Source of the DNA: Brumimicrobium glaciale
Lineage (GTDB): Bacteria; Bacteroidota; Bacteroidia; Flavobacteriales_D; Crocinitomicaceae
Direction of reading: 5' to 3'
DNA length: 64,000 nucleotides
Assembly: GCF_004152935.1 (NCBI RefSeq)
Contig: NZ_SETE01000009.1
Coordinates: 1 to 64,000 of the forward strand
Part shown: piece after piece, positions 33,337-41,169 of the stretch
Layout: each line of letters opens with the position of its first letter
Numbering within the stretch: position 1 is the first letter of the stretch
Program-made: the position numbers and the translations under genes
Notes under the pieces: model-generated
What the model was told of the DNA's origin: nothing
The model's input: the letters and a program-made list of their open reading frames with translations, nothing else
The model's database searches: none

Positions 33337-34146
33337 TTATTCTGGATCTTTTCCTAATTCAACAGCTCTATTAAATGCAGCATAAGCAGCATCTTTAATG
33401 AGTTCTTTAACGTTGTTGTCTTCCATTGAGTCCAATGCAGCTTGCGTTGTTCCACCTTTTGAAGCAACCCTGTCCATCCATTTTTGTGGAGAAATATCTG
33501 ATTCATTAAATAAAGCAACGGCACCTTCAAAGGTTGAGCTTACTAATATTTTGGAATCATTCTCTGAGAAGCCCATTTTTCTTGCAGCTTCCAACATAGA
33601 ATTCATGAAGTAAAAAACATAAGCTGGTCCACTTCCTGAAATTCCAGTAGATTTATCAATGAATTTCTCTGTTTCAACGTGAATTGATGCTCCTGTTGTG
33701 TCTAATAAATTACGAACCATTAAAAGTTCAACTCTTGAAACATCATGAGATTCAGTAAAAGAAGTTACTCCTTTACCTACTTTTGCTGGTAAATTTGGCA
33801 TTGTTCTCACTACTTTTGAAATCCCTAAATGATCTTTAATAAAATCAATAGTTACTCCAGCCATTAAGGAAACAAAAACTTGCTGATCATTAACCATATC
33901 TTTCATTTTATCGAACAAATCAACACAATGGTAAGGTTTAACAGCAATGAAAATGATGTCTGCTTTAGGTAAACATTCATCCAAATTATCATAAACATCA
34001 AAGTCTGGATTTTCTCTTAGAACTGAAAGTGTATCAGGGCTTAAATCCTGGATCATTAATTTCCTCCGGTTCAATAACGGGGATTTTGACATTCCTTCGG
34101 AATAGGTTAAACCCATGTTTCCGCCACCGATTACTAATAATTTCAT
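33337..34146 (-). CDS. proC: Pyrroline-5-carboxylate reductase
   Basis: 269 aa. The N-terminal Rossmann motif GGGNMG binds NAD(P)H. Further marks are AVKPYH, the MPNLPAKVGKGVTSF stretch, the GSGPAY segment and the C-terminal KGGTTQAALD. It makes proline from pyrroline-5-carboxylate, the last step. It is first in the proC-proB-proA unit on the minus strand, so all three proline enzymes are together. The whole pathway from glutamate can be read from this locus. Confidence 0.95.
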   Translation of the reverse strand: MKLLVIGGGNMGLTYSEGMSKSPLLNRRKLMIQDLSPDTLSVLRENPDFDVYDNLDECLPKADIIFIAVKPYHCVDLFDKMKDMVNDQQVFVSLMAGVTIDFIKDHLGISKVVRTMPNLPAKVGKGVTSFTESHDVSRVELLMVRNLLDTTGASIHVETEKFIDKSTGISGSGPAYVFYFMNSMLEAARKMGFSENDSKILVSSTFEGAVALFNESDISPQKWMDRVASKGGTTQAALDSMEDNNVKELIKDAAYAAFNRAVELGKDPE

Positions 34147-34555
34147 GTATTCTTTTATTTATATTTATAATTCACTGTCTTCTGTGCAACAATTGTTCTA
34201 ATCTCTACTTTTATTCAAAAACCTGGATATATCAAGGTTTAATAGTTTTTTAAAGCACACAACCCTTTGATTGGCTTCGCTTTGGTTGTATGTGTCAATG
34301 TAGCATGATAATATGTCATGAAGCAAAATTGTACTACTTTATCCCTTCAAGATAGAATTAATTATGAGTTAGGCAATGATAAACGGTTTTTAAAATAAGG
34401 ATGAATGATGAATTATTAATGTTGAATTCGCTATTCTGACGAATAGATTGGTCGATGTTTAAGCTATTATTCCACTTTATACCACCTTTAAATCCTTAAT
34501 TTAACGCTGAAATCTTTGAATCCTTGAATTTTTCAATCATTTATTCAACATCTAC

Positions 34556-34664
34556 ACCAACGAATCCACAGTCCACAAATCAACAAACCAACAAATTCAC
34601 GAATCCACGAATCCACAGTCCACAAACCAACAATCCAACAAATTCACAAATCAACAAATCCACA
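34556..34664. repeat. Degenerate short tandem repeat (AATCCAC / AATCAAC words)
   Basis: About ten irregular units built from words such as AATCCACAG, AATTCACGAATCC and AACAAACCAAC. The unit length varies (about 8-10 bp). It is not a CRISPR: there is no constant repeat and no spacer structure. It contains only A, C and few T/G. Confidence 0.6.
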
Positions 34665-34685
34665 TTTTTCTAATTCGTAATTGAT

Positions 34686-34693
34686 TATATTTG
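34686..34693 (+). promoter_or_regulatory. -7 promoter element of the glycosyltransferase gene
   Basis: TATATTTG fits TAnnTTTG. It ends 4 bp before the GTG start at 34698, so the transcript would be nearly leaderless. Confidence 0.5.
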
Positions 34694-34697
34694 TGGC

Positions 34698-35675
34698 GTG
34701 CAAAAATTCTTAATTATACAAACCGCTTTTCTAGGTGACGTTATTCTAGCAACTCCTATTATTTCTGAATTAAACAGAATTTATCCTGATGCGAAAATTG
34801 ACGTAGTAGTCAGAAAAGGAAACGAATCTCTCTTGGCTAATAATCCGAAAATTAACCATGTCTATATATGGAATAAAAAGGAGGGAAAGTACAAGAGTTT
34901 ATTGCGCATCATAAAAGCAATTAGAAAGCAAAAATATGATGAAGTAATTACATTACAGCGATACACTAATGCTGGTTTAATGACTAAACTGGCCAAAACA
35001 AAAAGTAGAATTGGCTTCGATAAAAATGCTTTTTCAAAAATGTATTCTAAAACTGTTCCTCATTCATTAGAGGACGGGACGCATGAAGTAGAAAGAAATT
35101 TAAAAACAATTGCGCATCATGGTGCTAAGAAATTGGTTCGACCAGAATTATTTCCTTCTGCTTCTGACCGAGTGGCGATTGAAGATTTCACAAAGAAAAA
35201 ATACTATTGCTTGGCTCCAGCCTCTGTTTGGGAAACTAAAAAACTTCCCACTTCGAAATGGACGGAACTTATTGAAATTTTAATCCAAAAAGGGGAGGTG
35301 AAGCTAATTGGTGGTCCAACTGATTTTGAGTTATGTGCTGATCTCCAAAAAGAATTTCCTAAAGGTGTTCATAATTTGGCTGGAAAATTAACTTTATTGC
35401 AGAGTGCTGCCTTGATGGAAAATGCCGAAATGAATTACGTGAACGATTCAGGACCCCTCCACATTGCATCGGCTATGAATGCTCCAACACGTGCATTCTT
35501 TTGCTCTACAATTCCTCAGTTTGGATTTGGGCCACTAGCTGAAGACTCTAAAATTATTGAGACACAAGATGCATTAGATTGTCGTCCTTGCGGTTTTCAT
35601 GGACATAAAAAATGTCCACTGGGTCATTTCGACTGCGGACATACTATTGAAATTTCTGAAGAAAGTATAAGATAA
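34698..35675 (+). CDS. Glycosyltransferase family 9 (heptosyltransferase-like)
   Basis: 325 aa starting at GTG (34698). The first Rossmann half has IIQTAFLGDVILATPI, the typical GT9 opening, and the second half has LAPASVWETKKLP, IGGPTDFELC and MNYVNDSGPLHIASAM. A Cys-rich tail (CRPCGFHGHKKCPLGHFDC) is common in this branch. GT9 enzymes add ADP-heptose or similar sugars to the lipopolysaccharide core on the cytoplasmic face of the inner membrane. Exact donor unknown. It is a single gene ending at a strong shared terminator. Confidence 0.88.
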   Translation: MQKFLIIQTAFLGDVILATPIISELNRIYPDAKIDVVVRKGNESLLANNPKINHVYIWNKKEGKYKSLLRIIKAIRKQKYDEVITLQRYTNAGLMTKLAKTKSRIGFDKNAFSKMYSKTVPHSLEDGTHEVERNLKTIAHHGAKKLVRPELFPSASDRVAIEDFTKKKYYCLAPASVWETKKLPTSKWTELIEILIQKGEVKLIGGPTDFELCADLQKEFPKGVHNLAGKLTLLQSAALMENAEMNYVNDSGPLHIASAMNAPTRAFFCSTIPQFGFGPLAEDSKIIETQDALDCRPCGFHGHKKCPLGHFDCGHTIEISEESIR

Positions 35676-35704
35676 AAAAAAGGGACATCTGAAATAGATG
35701 CCCC
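35674..35704. terminator. Bidirectional terminator
   Basis: GGGACATCT and AGATGCCCC pair around GAAAT with one internal mismatch, preceded by eight A. It serves the minus-strand T9SS gene (T-run on that strand) and may also end the glycosyltransferase gene. Confidence 0.8.
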
Positions 35705-35726
35705 AATCTTCTAATTATGGTGGAGT

Positions 35727-37781
35727 TTAATCGTTAACGACTTGCACAAATCCGTGCTCCTCATAATTTTTACCTTTTACAGTTTTAAAGTTCACTTTGT
35801 AAAAATAAGTTCCATCTCCAACTACAGTTCCAGATTTACTTTTACCATCCCAGATGAAGTTAGCCTCTGAATATCTTCTAATTGTAGCACCCCATCTGTT
35901 TAAGATAACAATCTCGAAATCTGTAATTGTTTCATAAGCAGCTAAGTAATTGATGAAGAAACCATCGTTTATTCCATCATTATTAGGAGTGAAAACGTTT
36001 GGAATATCATATAAAACTTCAGGATATTCAACTACGATTTGCATTGTATATGTGTTTGTACATCCATCAGCACTTGTTCCGGTGTGAGTGACATCATAAA
36101 CTCCAGCTTCTAAGAATGAATTGAATATTGTATCATTTAATTCAGCTGTTGAATTTCCATCATTGAAATCCCAAAAATTATCTACCAATCCAGATGGATC
36201 AGAAAAGAAATTGACATTTAAAGCTGGTTCTCCAAACATTGGATCCGCAGTAAATGTAACATCTGGGGAAGGATTAACAACTACGGTTTGCGTTGAAGTA
36301 CTAACACAATCACCATTTGCATCCTCAATAATTAAAGTAACATCATAGTTTCCACTTCCTGGGAATGTAAATGTTGCATCAGTAGAAAGAATGGTATCTG
36401 TATCGCTTGTGAAAATCCATTGAGAATTTTCAAAGTTACCTATAGATTCATTGGTAAACTCTGTTTCTTCACCTTCACAGGCTGCTGAAAATTCAAAGTC
36501 TGAATATGGAGAAGGTTCAATAAAGTAAGTTATTGTTGTATCTCCAACACATCCGAATTCTGTTGTAACTTTTAATTTAACATTATAAGTTCCAACTCCT
36601 GAAAATAAGTGACTCGGGTTTTGAAGTGTAGATGTTGCCCCTTGATTATTAAAGTTCCAGCTCCATGTATCAATATTAAATCCTGGAGGTAATACAGTTG
36701 AATCAATAAAGTTTGTCAAAGCACCTTGGCATAGTGGAGATGCTGAAAAGTTTACTACGGGAATAGGGTGCATTCCAAAGTCGATTGTATCTGATGCTGT
36801 GCATCCTGGGTAAGTTCCGTCAACAATATCGACGTAGTAAATGTTTGTTGTAGCGTCTTCTATTGTATTGTCTGTGTCTCCATTATTCCATAAAAAATCG
36901 TAAGTTCCTGTTCCTCCTGTTGGGTTAGAAACAATATCTAAGTCAACATAACCACAAAAAGAGGTGTCATTTGGTAAGTTTGGATACATAACAGCAAACA
37001 TATCGATTGATGCATAACATGTATCTTGAACTCCATCCGTATAAATTACGTTGTATGTTTCAGTATTCTGAGTAATACAAATGTTTGTATCAGGTAAGTT
37101 AGTTGTTCCGTCTGCATTCCAATCGTAGTAATAAGTACCACAAATAGTTCCTAAGACTGCAACGTCATCAATTCCCCAATGGTCAGTATTAGCTGTGGTT
37201 GCAGCTAATTGAACCCATCTAAATCTTGTTGAAGCTGTTTGAGCAGCTAGAGGAATAGGTTCACAATATTCGTTCCATGCTGTTTGGAATGGATCATAAC
37301 CATTATTTAATGGTGGGTAATCCACGATTTGTACCCATGATACTCCTCCATTTATTGAATATTGAAGTTTAACCCCTTCGGTAGGTAGATCAGGTCCTTC
37401 ACAGTTTATACCCCCGGAAGAACCTTGTTCAGCATACATCATCAACCAACAAACATCTCCGCCGCATGTTAAATCATAATCAATTGTTTCTACATAACGT
37501 GGAAATCCTTGTAAATTACCAAACCATGCAGTAGGCGATCCATTTGGTGGAGCTCCACAAGGATTGTTAAACATGACAGGCTGATTAGCAGCCCAACCAG
37601 GACCTAGTGCTCCGTTGTCAAAGCTTTCATATAATAAGGTGTCTTGGGCAATTCCAACTGCTGTTAAATCGAAACAACCTCCACAATCAACTGAATCTGT
37701 TGCGGTTTGAATCGTCACTGTACATTGGGAGTAAGACCAATAGGAGAAAGTGAGTAATAAAATTGTAATTATAAGTTTCAT
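35727..37781 (-). CDS. Secreted PKD-domain protein with type B T9SS sorting domain
   Basis: 684 aa. The signal peptide is MKLIITILLLTFSYWSYSQC (cleaved near 18). Then comes a domain with several Cys and a 'WGIDDVAVLG' strand (MAM-like, about 45-215). Three or four PKD-type modules (about 240-590, with NFSASPLCQG, DFEFSAACEG, FTADPMFGEP and WDFNDGN) follow. The C-terminal 85 residues are the gliding-motility-associated type B sorting domain (NVFTPNNDGINDGF ... ILNRWG ... FIWDGKSKSG ... GTYFYKV). It should be exported by the T9SS and kept at the surface or released. An adhesion role is inferred. Confidence 0.9.
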   Translation of the reverse strand: MKLIITILLLTFSYWSYSQCTVTIQTATDSVDCGGCFDLTAVGIAQDTLLYESFDNGALGPGWAANQPVMFNNPCGAPPNGSPTAWFGNLQGFPRYVETIDYDLTCGGDVCWLMMYAEQGSSGGINCEGPDLPTEGVKLQYSINGGVSWVQIVDYPPLNNGYDPFQTAWNEYCEPIPLAAQTASTRFRWVQLAATTANTDHWGIDDVAVLGTICGTYYYDWNADGTTNLPDTNICITQNTETYNVIYTDGVQDTCYASIDMFAVMYPNLPNDTSFCGYVDLDIVSNPTGGTGTYDFLWNNGDTDNTIEDATTNIYYVDIVDGTYPGCTASDTIDFGMHPIPVVNFSASPLCQGALTNFIDSTVLPPGFNIDTWSWNFNNQGATSTLQNPSHLFSGVGTYNVKLKVTTEFGCVGDTTITYFIEPSPYSDFEFSAACEGEETEFTNESIGNFENSQWIFTSDTDTILSTDATFTFPGSGNYDVTLIIEDANGDCVSTSTQTVVVNPSPDVTFTADPMFGEPALNVNFFSDPSGLVDNFWDFNDGNSTAELNDTIFNSFLEAGVYDVTHTGTSADGCTNTYTMQIVVEYPEVLYDIPNVFTPNNDGINDGFFINYLAAYETITDFEIVILNRWGATIRRYSEANFIWDGKSKSGTVVGDGTYFYKVNFKTVKGKNYEEHGFVQVVND

Positions 37782-37792
37782 CGTTTTAGTTT

Positions 37793-38224
37793 TTAGTATT
37801 TTATAGCAATTGAAGTTAAGGTATACACATCATTCGATGATTTTTTCCCGCTGTTTCCAACAAGAAATTCTTTGAATAATGTTAAGTTTCTGTATTCTAT
37901 AACATGATCTTTTTGAATACTACCTTTAATAGTTTCTCCTGGAGCTAAAGTTATTGTACCATAATCATCGCTGGTTAAAGAACTTCTTGTTACTCCACTT
38001 TCAGTTTTGTAATTGAAGACAGGAGTGAAAGTAACAGCGCTATTTGAAATATTTTTAATTTCTAATGAATAGTATTCATAAAAATTATCGTTAACGTCAT
38101 CCTTTAACGCTTCAACTTTTACATTGTATTTCAGCTTGTTGTCAGAACCATTGAGGTTTGATTGTTGCGCAAACAACCCTACAGAAAATAGGATTGAAAA
38201 AGATAGAACAAGTAGTTTTTGCAT
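37793..38224 (-). CDS. Exported protein of unknown function
   Basis: 143 aa. A signal peptide (about 1-19, ending LFAQ) precedes a single beta-rich domain (about 30-143), with strands typical of a small Ig-like or lipocalin-like fold. No Cys remains in the mature part. The gene lies 11 bp upstream of the T9SS protein on the same strand, so the two are probably co-transcribed. It has no sorting domain of its own. A periplasmic helper of the neighbour is possible but unsupported. Confidence 0.75.
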   Translation of the reverse strand: MQKLLVLSFSILFSVGLFAQQSNLNGSDNKLKYNVKVEALKDDVNDNFYEYYSLEIKNISNSAVTFTPVFNYKTESGVTRSSLTSDDYGTITLAPGETIKGSIQKDHVIEYRNLTLFKEFLVGNSGKKSSNDVYTLTSIAIKY

Positions 38225-38408
38225 GAGTGTATTTTTTTTAAATTTAATAATTAGTGAATAAAATTAATTAAAATATTAGAGAATAAGCATTCTTTTTAAA
38301 TTAAAATAAACCTACTATCTTTTAATAAAGACTACTTTGTTTATGAAAGGTTGCATGTCATAAACAGATTTTATTTAAGTATTTTCAATTATTAGTTAAC
38401 TCAAAAAA

Positions 38409-38446
38409 AAATGTCCACCGATTATTATTTCAGTGGACATTTTTAA
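38409..38446. terminator. Bidirectional terminator
   Basis: AATGTCCAC and GTGGACATT pair perfectly around a 14-base loop; A-run before and T-run after. It lies between minus-strand units, about 45 bp past the end of the DUF3820 gene. Confidence 0.8.
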
Positions 38447-38490
38447 GTTTTATTTGACTAATTAATTTTAAAAAGGCAAAGGATATTTTA

Positions 38491-38706
38491 TTACTTCCTT
38501 ATTAAAGGACGAATTAAATGTTCCAAACCATTTACTTTAATTTCATACATGAGTTGCATTTGATTTCCCAATTTACCTTGCGGAAAACCTTTTGACCTGT
38601 ACCAAACATAATAAGGTTCTGGAACTTCAACAAGGAGAAGCCCCTTGAATTTTCCAAAGGGCATTCTCATATTTGCTAAATCAAGTAATTCTTGTTGATT
38701 GCTCAT
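38491..38706 (-). CDS. DUF3820 family small protein
   Basis: 71 aa from the ATG at 38706. A longer in-frame version is the shifted reading of the pepD 3' end and is not real. The motif MPFGKFKG followed by LLLVEVPEPYYVWYRSKGFP is diagnostic of DUF3820. The family has been linked to exonuclease-like C-terminal regions and to a quorum-sensing-regulated factor, but its role is unsettled. It starts 10 bp after the pepD stop and is probably in one operon with it. Confidence 0.85.
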   Translation of the reverse strand: MSNQQELLDLANMRMPFGKFKGLLLVEVPEPYYVWYRSKGFPQGKLGNQMQLMYEIKVNGLEHLIRPLIRK

Positions 38707-38716
38707 TAATTTTAGA

Positions 38717-40177
38717 CTAAGCTGACTTTTTTGGTGTTTCTTTAAGAACCTCCAATAAGAATCCCCAAAACTTTTGAACTGAACTAATTTGAACAGTTTC
38801 ATCCGGAGAGTGAGGCTGACGAATATTTGGTCCAAAAGAAATCATGTCTACATTTGGAAGGTGCGTTCCTAAGATTCCACATTCTAATCCTGCGTGACAA
38901 GCCATAACTTTTGGCTTCTCGTTGAAACGTTTTTCATACATTTCACGCATTGTTTTCAATATTGAAGAATCTGGATTAGGTTCCCAACCTGGATAATCTC
39001 CTGATTGTTCAACATCTGCTCCTAATAAATCAAATACCCCACGAATCGTTCTCGCAACATCATCTTTCGTTGTTTCAACACTACTTCTTTGTAATGACTT
39101 TGTTTCGAAAGTTCCGTCCTTAATGATTACTTGTGCCAATGAACTTGATGTTTCTACTAAATCATCAAAATTTAAGCTCATTTTAAAAACACCGTTAAAT
39201 ACGGCATTAACTGCAGCTAATATTGCATTTTTATCGTGATCAGCTACCATTTTAGCAGGTGTTTCAGTTTTAGAAACGCTTAGATCAATTTTCTTTTCAA
39301 CTGGATTGTACTCCGTTTTGAAAGTTGAAGCCATTTCTGCAACATACTTTTCAAAAGAAGCAGCATCTCCATTCGCTACTGAAACAGTAGCAACAGCTTC
39401 ACGTGGAATAGCATTTCGCAAGCCACCACCATTCAGGTCGTGTAACATCAATTCTACTGGAGATTCAACAAGAAGTCTTGCCATCATTTTGTTGGCATTT
39501 CCTCTTCCTTTATGAATATCCATTCCAGAATGTCCACCCATTAATCCTTTCAAATCAACAGTATAACTTGTTACATCTGACTTTGTATCAACTTGGTCGT
39601 ATTCGTAAGTTGTATTGGTATCAATTCCACCTGCACAACCAATGCTGATTTCATCGTCATCTTCTGTGTCTAAGTTCAATAAAATTGTTCCTTCATAAAA
39701 AGATGGATCCAATTCTTTTGCACCGGTCATTCCTGTTTCTTCGTCTACTGTAAACATTGCTTCCAAAGCTGGATGTGGAATATCAGCGCTTGCTAAAAGT
39801 CCCATAATTGAAGCTACACCGATTCCGTTGTCAGCTCCTAATGTTGTTCCATCCGCTTTTACCCAATCTCCATCTACAATCATTTTAATTCCTTCTGTAT
39901 CGAAATCAAAATTAGTTGCGTTGTTTTTTTGGTGAACCATATCCACGTGCGATTGAAGAATAACCGTTTGACGGTCTTCCATTCCTTCAGTTGCAGGCTT
40001 CTTAATGATGATATTTCCTACTTTGTCCGTTTCTGTTTTTAAGCCTAATTTGTTCCCAAAATCGACCATAAACTGAATTACACGTTCTTCTTTTTTACTT
40101 GGACGAGGAACTGCGTTTAAATCTGCAAAGTTTACCCAAATTTCTTTAGGTTCTAATGCTCTTACATCGTTTGACAT
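38717..40177 (-). CDS. pepD: Aminoacyl-histidine dipeptidase (cytosol non-specific dipeptidase)
   Basis: 486 aa, the family norm. The zinc-binding pattern of M20 peptidases is visible: His and Asp in LQSHVDMV, the bridging Asp in TLGADNGIGV, the catalytic Glu pair in FTVDEETGMTGA, and the dimerisation-domain MGGHSGMDIHKGRGNA. It hydrolyses dipeptides such as Xaa-His in the cytoplasm for amino acid recycling. It is followed at once by the DUF3820 gene. Upstream lies a repeat array and not a clear promoter. Confidence 0.94.
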   Translation of the reverse strand: MSNDVRALEPKEIWVNFADLNAVPRPSKKEERVIQFMVDFGNKLGLKTETDKVGNIIIKKPATEGMEDRQTVILQSHVDMVHQKNNATNFDFDTEGIKMIVDGDWVKADGTTLGADNGIGVASIMGLLASADIPHPALEAMFTVDEETGMTGAKELDPSFYEGTILLNLDTEDDDEISIGCAGGIDTNTTYEYDQVDTKSDVTSYTVDLKGLMGGHSGMDIHKGRGNANKMMARLLVESPVELMLHDLNGGGLRNAIPREAVATVSVANGDAASFEKYVAEMASTFKTEYNPVEKKIDLSVSKTETPAKMVADHDKNAILAAVNAVFNGVFKMSLNFDDLVETSSSLAQVIIKDGTFETKSLQRSSVETTKDDVARTIRGVFDLLGADVEQSGDYPGWEPNPDSSILKTMREMYEKRFNEKPKVMACHAGLECGILGTHLPNVDMISFGPNIRQPHSPDETVQISSVQKFWGFLLEVLKETPKKSA

Positions 40178-40186
40178 ATATTTTTT

Positions 40187-40411
40187 TTTTTAGTTATCAA
40201 GTTTTTTAGTTTGTTAGTTATCAAGTTTTAAAGTTTGATAGTTTTCAAGTTTTTAAAGTTTGATAGTTTTCAAGTTTTTAAAGTTTGTTAGTTATCAAGT
40301 TTAAAGTTTGATAGTTATCAAGTTTTTTAGTTCAGGTAGTTTTAAAGTTTTTATGTTTTTCTAGTTTTCAAGTTCACTCTTTATTTTAGTTTTCAAGTTT
40401 TACATGAAGAT
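40187..40411. repeat. Degenerate repeat array, left flank of the four-helix-bundle gene
   Basis: About 225 bp built from irregular units such as AGTTATCAAGTTTTTTAG, AAAGTTTGATAGTTTTC and GTTTGTTAGTTATCAAG. The shared word is AAGTTT(T)nAGTT(A/T)TCAAGTT. The units vary in length and spacing. There are no constant spacers, so it is not a CRISPR. Confidence 0.85.
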
Positions 40412-40415
40412 TTTA

Positions 40416-40766
40416 CTATTCGTTTAATTTTTTGATGAAGCCTGAAATAAGTCGTGTTGCATCTAGGCTTAGGTTACTGAGTTTTTCAAATTGCTCATCC
40501 GAAATGTAATTAAACTCTTTCGCTAAATACAGCATGGATCGCACTTCACCGCACGAACCTTTCGCGATATATAAATAACGTATAAACATTTTATTTGTTT
40601 GACTTTCAAAACCCTCCGCAATATTATTCATTACTGAAACAGATGCACGTTGAATTTGATCTTTAAAACCATAATCTTTATTATCCGAGAAATTTGTATA
40701 GACTCCAATTGTTAGCTCTTTTGCTTTTTGCCAACTTTGGATCTCTTCAAATTTGTAAATTCTCAT
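40416..40766 (-). CDS. Four-helix-bundle protein (S23 / 23S rRNA intervening-sequence family)
   Basis: 116 aa, the family length. Diagnostic segments are IQSWQKAKELTIGVY at the start, FKDQIQRASVSVMNNIAEG in the middle and YLYIAKGSCGEVRSML with the conserved Ser/Gly. Family members were first seen encoded in intervening sequences of 23S rRNA and are related to bAvd of diversity-generating retroelements; the lone form has no known role. The gene stands between two degenerate repeat arrays that share the same words and is an island unrelated to its neighbours pepD and ettA. Confidence 0.9.
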   Translation of the reverse strand: MRIYKFEEIQSWQKAKELTIGVYTNFSDNKDYGFKDQIQRASVSVMNNIAEGFESQTNKMFIRYLYIAKGSCGEVRSMLYLAKEFNYISDEQFEKLSNLSLDATRLISGFIKKLNE

Positions 40767-41168
40767 TTGTTTTAGTTTTAAAGTTCGTTAGTTATCAAGT
40801 TCTTAAAGTTCTTTAGTTTTCAAGTTTGATAGTTTTTAAAGTTCCTTAGTTGTCAAGTTATCAAGTTTGATAGTTATCAAGTTTATTAGTTTTCAAGTTC
40901 TTTAGTTTTCAAGTTCTTAAAGTTCTTTAGTTTTCAAGTTTGATAGTTTTTAAAGTTTGTTAGTTATAAAGTTTTCAAGTTCTTTAGTTCTCAAGTTTGC
41001 TGGTTTTCAAGCTTTACGCTATACTAACGCAAACACGTGAGAACTTGATAACTTTTTTCAACTTGATAACTTGATAACTCCCCCAAACTAAATAACTTGA
41101 CAACTCTTCCAAACTTGATAACTCTTCCAAACTTGATAACTTGATAACTTTTTCAAACTTGATAACTA
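40767..41168. repeat. Degenerate repeat array, right flank, with orientation switch
   Basis: About 400 bp. From 40767 to about 41010 the words read AAGTTCTTTAGTTTTCAAG and GTTTGATAGTTTTTAAAG as on the left flank. After about 41039 they are in reverse orientation (GAACTTGATAACTT and AACTTGATAACTCTTCCAAAC). The joint near 41010-41035 is unique. The array ends directly at the ettA stop codon (41170-41172). Confidence 0.85.
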
Positions 41169-41169
41169 T

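Larger units (their letters stand above)
34147..34697. other. Intergenic region between proC and the glycosyltransferase
   Basis: 550 AT-rich bases without a gene. The right part holds a degenerate A/C-rich repeat (34556-34664) and then the promoter of the next gene. No riboswitch-like structure was recognised upstream of proC. Confidence 0.5.

Noticed and set aside
34556-34664. CRISPR array or minisatellite with a fixed unit
   Set aside because: Unit length and sequence are irregular; no spacers.
40187-41168. CRISPR array
   Set aside because: The units vary in length and sequence and have no constant repeat or unique spacers; no cas genes are nearby.
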